A program made the position numbers and the translations under genes. From Salticus scenicus (lineage: Eukaryota > Arthropoda > Arachnida > Araneae > Salticidae): DNA of 64,000 nt. Where the stretch lies: positions 187,747,880-187,811,879 of the forward strand of contig OZ005656.1 in the NCBI GenBank assembly GCA_963930645.1. Direction: 5' to 3'. Positions 45,541 to 54,653 of this stretch are shown piece after piece (within the stretch, counting starts at the first letter, position 1; every line of letters starts with the position of its first letter). Under the pieces are notes generated by a model. The model was given only the letters and a program-made list of their open reading frames with translations, had not been told where the DNA came from and searched no databases.

Positions 45541-45880
45541 TACGCGCTCCGTGCGCGTGTGTACACGCTGCCGCAGGCAGTGGGGGCCCGGATCGATTAT
45601 TCCACCGATGAGAGAAGAATTTTTTTATATTTTATATTTATGTTTTCCCCTTACGATAATATAGTGATTCATTAAGAGTATCGAATATAAATGCACGCAC
45701 GCAGCGCACAATGTCCTGCGCTGCCGAAGGCAGTGGGGACCCGGTACGACATTTTTCCTGATCAGAACTTTTTCCACTTTTTCTTTTTCACATGATAAAA
45801 ATTAATACAATTTGAGAATTCCTTAATTATTGTGACTCATTTAAAAATAGTGACCAACGAAGCAGGCGTAGCTTGCTAGT
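45541..45880 (+). mobile_element. possible Helitron-like 3' end region
   Basis: 'gctgccgcaggcagtggggg' at 45567 and 'gctgccgaaggcagtgggga' at 45720 are direct repeats 153 bp apart, each a CTGCC-GNA-GGCAG hairpin. The region ends with AGCAGGC-GTA-GCTTGCT (45861-45877; 7-bp stem with one G-T pair) overlapping CTAGT at 45876-45880. A 3' hairpin followed by CTRR is a known Helitron end. No Rep/helicase is present, and the 5' TC end is not defined; it might lie upstream of the minisatellite. Confidence 0.4.
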
Positions 45881-45903
45881 AAACAATATAAAAATAATTC
45901 ATA

Positions 45904-45904
<1 letters not shown>

Positions 45905-45935
<31 letters not shown>
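45905..45935. repeat. poly-A tract (about 31 nt)
   Basis: Follows the Helitron-like end by about 25 bp. Confidence 0.85.
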
Positions 45936-45937
<2 letters not shown>

Positions 45938-46074
45938 GTTTGTAGTGTTAATATAATTTTTTAGAAAAAGTAGTACATTTAAATAATTGAATTTTGATTA
46001 ACTGATATTTAAGATTGTAATTAAAGCATTTTTAGAAAAAATTATTCTTGATATTTAATGTATGTAAATTCACA

Positions 46075-46740
46075 AAATATTGGATTCCTAAAAGATTTTG
46101 GTTTATGATAGATTCACACGTTCTGAGATGTCCTGAACGCAAAAAAAACATAAAAATTAAGTTCGCCTGTCTACATGTATGTAGGCGACTAATATTTTGT
46201 GGCAGCTCTAGGAGACGAACTAATGCATAGAATTTGATTAAAATTTATGTTTAGTTGCACTTTGACATAAAATGGTGCCCGTCAGTGTTTTATACATATC
46301 GCCTAAAAGGTAACGCTGTTAAACTGTGAGTTCTACTTACGGGAAGGCTATATCTCAGTTTTTATGGTATGCAGTTAGAGTGACATCTGAAAAACTATTC
46401 TGATTAATTTTTATACATATCGAATGAACAATGACACTGTTTATGCAATTTTCTCCGTGTACAGCAAGACTAATATATCAGTTTTTATAATGTATAAATG
46501 CACCAAACTTGATAGGTGAGATGGCTATTATGAAAAAAAAAAAATGCTGAGTTTAATTTTGGCGTATATCGACCAACAGGTGACGCTCCTAGTACTGACA
46601 TTCTTGTATTTTCCATTATTTTTGAATATTTATTCTTTAAAATTGTATCAAAGCATTTGTAATATCATTATTGTGAAAACCTGTGTTGGTTAAATTTTTG
46701 CATATGTTAATCTATAGGTTTTGTTGTTAAACTTCTTAAT
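46075..46740 (+). mobile_element. H2 element (plus) with satellite units
   Basis: 'cgttctgagatgtcctgaac' and 'ttgtggcagctctaggagac' (5' region), then about four diverged satellite units ('tatatctcagtttttat', 'gataggtgagatggctattatga', 'atatcgaccaacaggtgacgct'). Tail missing or very diverged after about 46740. Confidence 0.6.
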
Positions 46741-47293
46741 TTCTTCTTCTTCTTCTTCTTATTATTATTATTAACATTCGAAAATCAAAATGATTTTGAT
46801 TTCTACTACATTTTACCTAACTAAATATAAATCAAGTTGTTAATTATAAATGATAATCTGAATTACACAATAATTGCCCTCATCTATTACAAAATCAAAT
46901 TAAATAAATGTTTAACAGAATAAATATATTTAACATTAACTTTAAAATCTAAAAATTTTCTTAATTATTTTGAAATTAAATATAATTTATTTTTTATTTT
47001 TTATTACAGATACGTATGTTAGCTGTTTTTGTGGAAGTTTAATGTAATGTTTTCTTCATCCGTCTCCAGAATGCAGGAAAGCTAGAAGTGTGGCTATATA
47101 TGAAAAGTTTTATTTGTGTTTTATTTACATTATTGTTTATATATATATTTACTTTTTATGTTTATGCAAATTGTTGGAAATTTATAATTAAAATGAATTA
47201 TAACTTTTTTAAAATTTTATTTTTAATGCTTTAGAACATAATTTAGAATAATTCAAGGCAATGGAATTTGTAATAACAAATATATGAATTTTA

Positions 47294-47341
<48 letters not shown>

Positions 47342-48484
47342 TATGATGCATTAATAATTTAAGTTATTAATAAATTAATTTGTTCCATTAAAAATGAAAC
47401 TAGGGAGGTTATTAAATGCTGAATTAGAGTGAAATTTTGAAAGTTAAATAATAATAATAATAATAATAATAATTCTTGAATTTCAGGGGGAAAATTTAGA
47501 ATATTCATCCTTTAAATTTTTTTATTTACTTTAACATGATATTAACAATTGTAATTACATTCATAAATAAACATTTTTCAGTAACTTTAAAACAGATTTT
47601 TTGTGTATTGAACAATGCAATGATTCAAAATTCTGTCATTCTTAAATATAATTTTTGTAAGTATTTTGTTTTTAATTCTTCCGCTAAATATTTACATTTT
47701 CAGTTATATAAAAAATAATTAATAAAGTAAATTGTAATTAAAATAAAAGTAATAATATATAAACATTATAGAGTATACATGCAATTAATACTGAATCCTT
47801 TTAAGGAAAATGGAAAATGTTCGAAAATTATTTTATAAATGGATTCTAGTTCATTTTGATCATGCAGTACAGTAGAATTGTGTAATTCATTTTAAATTAT
47901 TATCGATAGCCAGCTTAAAAAATTATTGACATTTATCTAATCTTACATAAGATTAAATTTCAAATTGTAAACAACTTTTAAGTCATAATCAAACAAATTT
48001 AAATAAAATTTAACAAAGCTTTATCAAAACTTCCAATTTTCAAATAAAAAATCAATAAGAAGATATTTAAACTCCTCACTTTATTTTCATTAAAACAAGT
48101 CAATAATAATAATTATTATTATTTTATGTTTATGCATAAATTTGTATATTTCTATAATCAAAATAAATTCAGTTTACTTTATAATTTTTTTTTTTTAATG
48201 ACTGAAAACATAGTTCAGAATTACAAAATGTTATAAACTGTATAATAACAATTATATTTATGTAATAAAAGAATGATGTTTGTTTATACAATTAATATGC
48301 AATAATAATTTAAGTTAATAAAAAATTTAAAAACATAATTATTTTTATGAAAACGATTGTTGAATAATCAGTTTTTAAACAATGCTCTACAAAATAAAAT
48401 CTTAAAATAATAATAATAATAATAATAAAATTATAATAAAAATAATAATAATAAAGAAAATTTCTAATAGGCTAAATGTATTTA
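46741..48484. other. unexplained AT-rich stretch
   Basis: TTC/ATT run 46742-46770, TA microsatellite 47297-47337, TAA runs 47449-47472 and 48407-48428. No gene. Confidence 0.4.
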
Positions 48485-48730
48485 TTTTTTTTTTTTTTAA
48501 TTCCGTTTTCACATTCAGAAAATTCACAGCAGTTAAATTAGTACTCATATGCAAAAAATCGACTTTTTAAATTATTAGTGTCTCGTTTAAAAAATGAGGA
48601 AAAAGCAATTTATGAAAATTCGCATTTTTAAACTCAAAAATTAAATATAAAAGTTAAAAAAAAAAAAAAAAAGATTTTTCAAAAATGAGTACTAATTTTA
48701 CGGTTGTAAATTTTCTGAAAGTGAAAACGG

Positions 48731-48762
<32 letters not shown>

Positions 48763-48826
48763 GTTTGGTAATGAGTAATTATGGAAACGAATTTCCCAAT
48801 AGAATAACATGGGAGACGGCTGTCAT
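48485..48826. mobile_element. relic related to the TTAA-flanked MITE
   Basis: 'aattccgttttcacattcag' and its inverted partner 'ctgaaagtgaaaacggaattt' bracket a central inverted section, and 'gaatttcccaatagaataaca' continues to the right. The same layout is seen at 32160-32460. The GC-rich TIRs and TTAA flanks are lost, and A/T tracts have expanded. Confidence 0.6.
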
Positions 48827-50023
48827 CGAAATTATGTATTGTCATGTTGTCTCAAGTCATATTCAAACAAAATATAATAAAATAAATCCTGATTTTTTCT
48901 TTTTTCTTTTTCCAAGCAAAATAATAAATAAAATGGTATTTGAAGACTGAACATTACAGATCCAAAAAATTCGCAACTAAAAACAAATACTGACGATAGA
49001 TGGCGCAACCATACTCAATTGCTTCATTTAGCTATGGACTATGGGGCGCTCTCTCAATCCCTATCTCTTGCTCTTCTCTATCCTGTCTTTTTTCTTTTCT
49101 AAACATTACAATTCTTTTAAAGAATTCCATTCTAAGACAAGTCAAAAAGCAAATAACTTTCTCCGCTCAAAATAGAAAACTAATGTGATTTTAATTGAAA
49201 TATTTTTTTAAATTATTTAAAATCAAACTGTTTAAATTATATAAAATTTTGAATTATTTAAATAAGTAAATAATGAAAAAAAAAAAAAAAAAAACCTTAT
49301 GCAGAAAATGCAAAAACAAAAGCTTAATTTAAACACATTTGGCAAAAATTATTTTTAAAAATTCTCTAATTCGTAAGTTAATTTATAATACTTTAACGAT
49401 TTGTTTTACACGTAGCAAAAATTACACTTTGAAAACGCAAATATACGTTGAGAAAATGTGTGATTTTATTTTTATGAATATTTTTTTGTGTATTTGTTAT
49501 ATACACAGATAATGGTAACTTCTTCATATCCTTCCAAATGCATAAAAATCTTTAAAATCATAGATCTAAAAATAATTTTGTAAGTTATAAAGTAGATGAT
49601 TGTTATTCTATCTTCATCTCTAAAAATACATAAATAAATAAACCAATATTATCCACAACTGAAACAGTATGTTTCAGTTATAAAATTCTTAAAATTATTT
49701 GGATATGATCATACACTTAAGGTAAATCTTAAGTGAATTTTAGAATGATTAATAATGCAAATAAAAAAGTGTTTTTAATTCGACTGTACATAAATATACG
49801 CCCATGTGTGTACGTGTGTGCACGCGTGTGTGTGTTTCCATGCGTCCGTGTGTGGATAATTCGTTTGTTATGATGGATAAATGATATAATATTTACATGC
49901 ATTTTAACATAATTTTCTATTTGTAATGTATAAGCATGTTGAAAAAAGGAAAAGATTTTTTTTTTCAGTGTTAATTTTTGTTTGTAATTTATTAACTACA
50001 TTTTGGTTGAATATATTGGTATA
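48827..50023. other. unexplained AT-rich stretch
   Basis: 'atagatggcgc' at 48996-49006, a TG/CG-rich microsatellite at about 49800-49855. The 62-codon frame at 49000 is not supported. Confidence 0.35.
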
Positions 50024-51257
50024 TAGTCGGTAACAAAAGTGTCCGAACACTAGCAAAAATTCCTATATATAAAAAAAGTACACCTCATACGGTTTTGTTA
50101 AATAAATCCTTGTTGAATCCTATTCTTAGTCTAAGTAAGAACATGATTCGATAAGGATTTATTTAACAAAACGGTATACGTTTAATTTTTACTTTCCGAA
50201 CACTATAGTGAGGAAAGTATTGTAATCATGTCAAAAATCCGAATTCGAGATTTTGATGTTTCTATACGTTTTGAGGTCCCCTGAGTCCGTTTTCACTATT
50301 TTTACGATGATGTATGTATGTGTGTGTGTATGTGTGTATGTGTGTATGTGTGTATGTCTGTGAACACGCTAGCGTCTAAAGGCTTTGTTCGATTAACCTG
50401 AAAGTTGGTACGTATATTGTAAGTCACCATAGTACGAACCCTATAGATTTTGGTGAATCTAGCACTTATAGTTTTTTTTACAGGGACACAAAGAAAAATT
50501 CTTTATCATTATGGCCTATGGGACCAAAATCTTAAAAGTGCGATAGCATCTAAACGCCTTATTCAATTGAGCAAAAATTTTATACCCATATTATAGGTCA
50601 CAGATACTCAATCTGTATAGATTTTGGAGAATCTAGCACTTATAGTTTTTTTACAGGGACACAAAGAAAAATTCTTTATCATTAAGGCCAATGGGGCCAA
50701 ATTTTTAAAAGTGTGATAGCGTCTAAACGCCTTATTAATCTGAGCAAAAAAATTGTACACATGTTATAGGTCGCATTTGCACCAACTGTATAGATTTTGG
50801 TGAATCTAGCACTACAGTTTTTTTACAGGGACACAAAGAAAAATTCTTTATCATTATGGCCTATGAGACCAAATTTTTAAAAGTGCGATAGCATCTAAAC
50901 GCCTTATTCAATTGAGCTGAAAATTTGTATGAATATTATAAATCACTGTTGCACTAACTATAAGCATTTTGGTGAATCTAGCATCTATAGATTTTTACAG
51001 GGACAAAACGAAAAATTCTTTATCATTATGATCTAAGGGCTCAAAGTTCAGTAGCGTTAGATAAAACCTCGTGTGATATATGGAGAAAAAAACACTCTAT
51101 TATGGTTTTCTCTCTTTTGTTTGTTTAGCAATTCCTCTTTCTTTATTTTATCTACAAAACTGTTAGTTACTCAATGTTCGGAAAGTCGAGTGGAGTCACT
51201 CCAGATTTTTTTACATAGGAATTTTTGCTAGTGTTCGGACACTTTTGTCACCAACTG
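50024..51257. mobile_element. T1 Tc1-like MITE, interrupted by H3
   Basis: Left arm from about 50024 (AGTCGGTAACAAAAGTGTCC ... 'gatttatttaacaaaacggta'), right arm 51206-51257 ('acataggaatttttgctag' ... 'caccaactg'). Removing 50191-51205 restores an element of about 220 bp matching the intact T1 at 54439-54651. TA at 51258-51259. Confidence 0.8.
50191..51205 (+). mobile_element. H3 satellite-carrying element inside T1
   Basis: 1015 bp. Head ACTTTCCGAACACTATAGTGAGGAAAGTATTG is a hairpin (two blocks: ACTTTCC and GGAAAGT, with inner CACTATAGTG). Four satellite units of about 172 bp start near 50369, 50541, 50714 and 50886. A TATG microsatellite lies at 50310-50355. Tail GGAAAGTCGAG then TGGAGTCACTCCAGA, itself a short hairpin. 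Inserted in a T run with no other duplication. Confidence 0.8.
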
Positions 51258-51577
51258 TACATTGCGCATATAATACAACAAAACAATTTGAAAATATTAC
51301 AAAAAAAAAAAAAAAAGTTAAAAGAACCTCCCCCCCCCCCTAAAATAATTATAATAATAATTAGTATTAGTATCATAATAAAGAAATTTTAAATTAGTAC
51401 TGTGAGATAGTTGGAAACATTTTATAAAAATTACGAACAATAAAACTGGAAATAAATAAATAAATAATAATAAACAAAATGAAAATGTTATGTGTAAATA
51501 AAAAATTTCCAGGATTATATGCTGGAAGAGAAAGAGCTTTCAGGAAACGAAAAATGTAAATGGATAATTCCAGGAAA

Positions 51578-52165
51578 TTTTACATTCGTCATTCGTCTCA
51601 AAATTCTAACATTAATTTCAGAAAATTAACTGCATAATTATTTTGCCTTTGAAATAGTACATAATACCAAAGCTTCTTACATTAATTTCTAAAACAATAG
51701 CAAAACAATTCTACTGTTTAATTTTCTTAAATTAATTTTTAAGTCAAAGTCATCACAAAATTTAAAAATTAATTTCAGAAAATTAAACAGTTGAATTGTT
51801 TTGCCATTGCTTTAGGCGGCCCACCAGCGGCCGAGCGGTTCTGCGCTCAAAGCTGGTAGATGGGAGGTGCCGGGTTCGATCCCAGGTCGCGCTCATCGAC
51901 CTAGCCGTTCGGAGTTTTCCGTGGTTTCCTCCGAAACTTGCGTAAATACGGGCTAGGACCCCTTAGAAAGACCCCCACGGAGGGCATTCCCCCTCTAGGC
52001 CTAGGACACATCAGGAGTCAATCGGCCTTAAATCCTACAACCAACCAACCATTGCTTTAGTATATATACCATAGCATCTTGCGGAAAATTCTAAAGCAAT
52101 ATAAAAACAATACTCCTATTTTATCTTCTGAAATTTTAAATTTGGTGACGAATGTGACATTTTAT
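51578..52165. repeat. inverted-repeat region (probable MITE) hosting a SINE
   Basis: 'attttacattcgtcattcgtc' at the left and 'ggtgacgaatgtgacatttt' at the right are inverted. Inside, 'gcaaaacaattctactgttt'/'aattaaacagttgaattgtt' pair again. The SINE at 51816-52048 lies within. Ends not exact. Confidence 0.5.
51816..52048 (+). mobile_element. intact tRNA-derived SINE
   Basis: 233 bp flanked by the exact 12-bp duplication CCATTGCTTTAG (51804-51815 and 52049-52060). The head resembles a Leu/Ser-type tRNA: A-box region AGCGGCCGAGCGGTTCTG, B box GGTTCGATCCC. Conserved body 'cgttcggagttttccgtggt' and 'gtaaatacgggctaggac', GC-rich 'gacccccacggagggcattc', and tail 'cctacaaccaaccaacc'. It would be transcribed by Pol III and moved by a LINE (established for SINEs); no LINE is present here. 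Reference for eight other pieces. Confidence 0.9.
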
Positions 52166-52274
52166 AAAATTATAAAAATACATCAAAGGACTGGCACTGA
52201 AAAGTAATAAGTAAAAAAATTTTGAATGAACACCATAAAACGCAAAAGATAACAGTTCATATTTTCGAAACTTA

Positions 52275-52733
52275 CGCTGAGAAAAAAAATTCTGTAACTG
52301 AGATCTAGAATCTAAATTGTGGCTCTAGTAAAAATAGTTCCATGTCATCCCTATAAATTCTAGTCCCCTTTGAAAGCGAGTTCTAGAAACCCCTATTAGA
52401 ATTCTAGAGCGTTTGCCTATATTATCGAGGTCAAACTTATTTAAAATTCTCTGCAAATAAATGCGAATACAAGAGGCAAGTTTTAACAACTATAATTTTG
52501 GTTTATGACCCAATTCTAGAAAATCAAGATAAAATTTCTCGCAATACAAAAAAAAAAAAAAAAGAATATTTAGAATATTATTGTTTCACCATCTAGAACT
52601 GTATCGACTAGAAATTCTCAATCATTTCCTCTATTCAGCTTATTGGTATGCCTTTATATGCATAGCTCAGAAATCTATATTTCTAGTTTACTGATTTAGA
52701 AAATGACCACTTATTCTTTCTAGATAAAAGCGG

Positions 52734-52819
<86 letters not shown>

Positions 52820-52827
52820 CCTCGGTG
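52275..52827 (+). mobile_element. X1 TCTAGA-rich MITE, copy 2
   Basis: Ends CGCTGAGAAAAAAAATTCTG and TTTTCCTCGGTG, TA at 52273-52274 and 52828-52829. Interior collinear with copy 1. A TA microsatellite of about 80 bp (52733-52816) has expanded just inside the right end. Confidence 0.8.
52733..52816. repeat. long (TA)n microsatellite
   Basis: About 40 TA units with one TG interruption, the longest dinucleotide repeat here. It gives a spurious Tyr-Ile reading frame. Confidence 0.9.
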
Positions 52828-53031
52828 TAATAAATATAGAAATAAAAAAACAAAGACTTATAATTGTATATGTATAAATTTTAAATATAATCATAGTGAT
52901 CATAGAAGGTTATTAATAAATAAATAAAAATAAAATAAAAAGACGCATAAATGAATATCTTTTATAAATTATTTCCATTACAAAATTGTATAGCATCATA
53001 TTGTTATTATCTTATTAAAATTATTTATATA

Positions 53032-53217
53032 CAGGGCTGCTAAAGACGATATTTTTTTTTATTTCTTTATCTACCACTATTTCTAAAAATTAAAATTTAT
53101 AATGGAATTTCGCAGGTAAATCTACTCTTTGCCTGCATAAATTTATCATAAATTTTATGTTATGGAAATAGTGGTGCGAAAATAATAAAAAAAAATTTGT
53201 CGTCTGTGGCAGCCCTG
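53032..53217. mobile_element. TA-flanked MITE, CAGGGCTGC family
   Basis: CAGGGCTGCTAAAGACGA at the left and TCGTCTGTGGCAGCCCTG at the right. TA at 53030-53031 and 53218-53219. Arms extend inward ('accactatttc' / 'gaaatagtggt'). 186 bp. Confidence 0.85.
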
Positions 53218-53463
53218 TATAAAATTATAGATTTATAGTGATTAGAGTGCATCTGTTATAAATGAGAGCTATTGCGGATATTCATTATACATTTATAAAT
53301 AAAATGCATTTCATTTACTAATAAATTTTATAACCCCTTATAATTTATTTTATTATAACCTGTTTACATTTATAAATTCTGATAAGATGTTTGTAGCACA
53401 TATTTCTTGCATTAGAAGGGGTTGTGGTTTCCTATATTTTTAATAACACTATATATTTATATA

Positions 53464-54420
53464 CCGGGTGTCCCATAAGTCTGTAGACATTTTAAAAATT
53501 CATAAAAATTGAAGGAATTGGTAGAATTGAATGCGGTTTGCGAAAAAAAATCATTCTCATGAAGGGGGGATACTTTTTGGTAAAGAAAAAAAAAATATTA
53601 GTTAAAATTTTCGTCAATAGAGGACGCTGTACGTGAGACAATCCCAAATTTCCAGCTGAATAGACGAAATGATCGAGAATTTCTAGTGTATACATTTCTA
53701 GATGGGGAAACAATATTCTGAATCCTTTGTATTGCGAGAAATTCTCGATTGATTTTCTAGAATTGGTTCGTGAACCAAGAATATAGTTGCTAAAACTCGC
53801 CTCTTGTACTCGCATTTATTTGCAGAGATTTAAAAATAAGTTTGACCTCGAGAATATAGGTAAGCTCTCTAGAATTTTAATTGGGGTTTCTAGAACTCGT
53901 TTTTAAGTTGTACAAGAATTTATAAGGATGACATGGAACTACTATTTTTGATAGAGCCACAGTTTAGATTCTAGATGTCCATTACAGAAATTTTTCTCAG
54001 CGTACAGGCATATAAATCATATTCTATGTGTGCGCCATCACCACAAATTACAGTTTGTAAACTAGTTACAACACCGCTAACTGCAGCGACAGTCGACGAT
54101 TCTAATCTGACTTGAAATAACCCACAACGCTTTGTCAAAAAAGTCAGCATCGCAATTAAAACTTCATGTGTGCGCAAGTAGGAGGCAAAATAGTGTATTA
54201 ATCGTAAAATCGTGCTATTTATAGAACTCCGATTTGCATATTTCTCGTTACGTATCCGTGCAACGCCCTCTATCGACAAAAAATTTAACCCATTTTCCCT
54301 CCTTAAGAAAAAAAAAAAAAAAAAAAAAAACTTCATGAGAATAATCTTTTCGCAATCAGCGTTAAATTCTACCAATTCCTTAAGTTTTATCAATTTTAAA
54401 ATGTCTACAGACTTAAGGAA
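53464..54420 (-). mobile_element. mariner-like relic with nested X1
   Basis: CCGGGTGTCCCATAAGTCTG after TA is a typical mariner-type end. The inverted partner 'aaaatgtctacagactta' closes at about 54420, its outermost bases lost to a TA microsatellite. Inverted similarity runs about 170 bp inward on both sides ('ggaattggtagaatt', 'attctcatgaag', 'caatagaggacgc'). A minus frame (about 54300-53971) ends with 'GDGAHIEYDL', reminiscent of C-terminal HIE/HFE tails of mariner transposases; the rest of the gene is deleted. Net length without X1 is about 0.59 kb. Confidence 0.6.
53632..54002 (-). mobile_element. X1 TCTAGA-rich MITE, copy 3 (internally deleted)
   Basis: Ends CGTGAGACAAT and TTTTTCTCAGCG, TA at 53630-53631 and 54003-54004. 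Collinear with copy 1 in reverse, but about 130 bp near the left end are missing. Nested in the mariner relic. Confidence 0.8.
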
Positions 54421-54438
54421 TATATATATATATATATA

Positions 54439-54651
54439 CAGTCGGCAACAAAAGCGTCCGAACACTAGCAAAAATTCCTATATAAAAAAAGTACGCTCAA
54501 TAGAGTTTTGCTAAATAAATCCTTGTCGAATCCTGTTCTTAGACTGACCAAGAGCAGGATTCGACAAGGATTTATTTAGCAAAACTGTATTAAGCGTACT
54601 TTTTTTACATAGGAATTTTTGCTAGTGTTCGGACACTTTTGTTACCGACTG
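54439..54651. mobile_element. T1 Tc1-like palindromic MITE, intact
   Basis: 213 bp, almost completely self-complementary: CAGTCGGCAACAAAAGCGTC ... ACACTTTTGTTACCGACTG, with TA at 54437-54438 and 54652-54653. Inner arms 'aaatccttgtcgaatcctg' and 'caggattcgacaaggattt' enclose a loop of about 20 nt. Confidence 0.9.
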
Positions 54652-54653
54652 TA

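Noticed and set aside
51821..51895. tRNA gene
   Set aside because: A and B boxes are present, but the sequence does not fold as a full cloverleaf with a clear acceptor stem, and it is fused to a SINE body and tail with a target duplication.
52688..52903. 71-codon Tyr-Ile frame
   Set aside because: A pure product of the long TA microsatellite.
53971..54471. 166-codon minus-strand frame as a gene
   Set aside because: It reads through a TA microsatellite and a poly-A/T tract in a mariner relic. Only a short C-terminal part looks transposase-like, so I annotate a relic, not a CDS.
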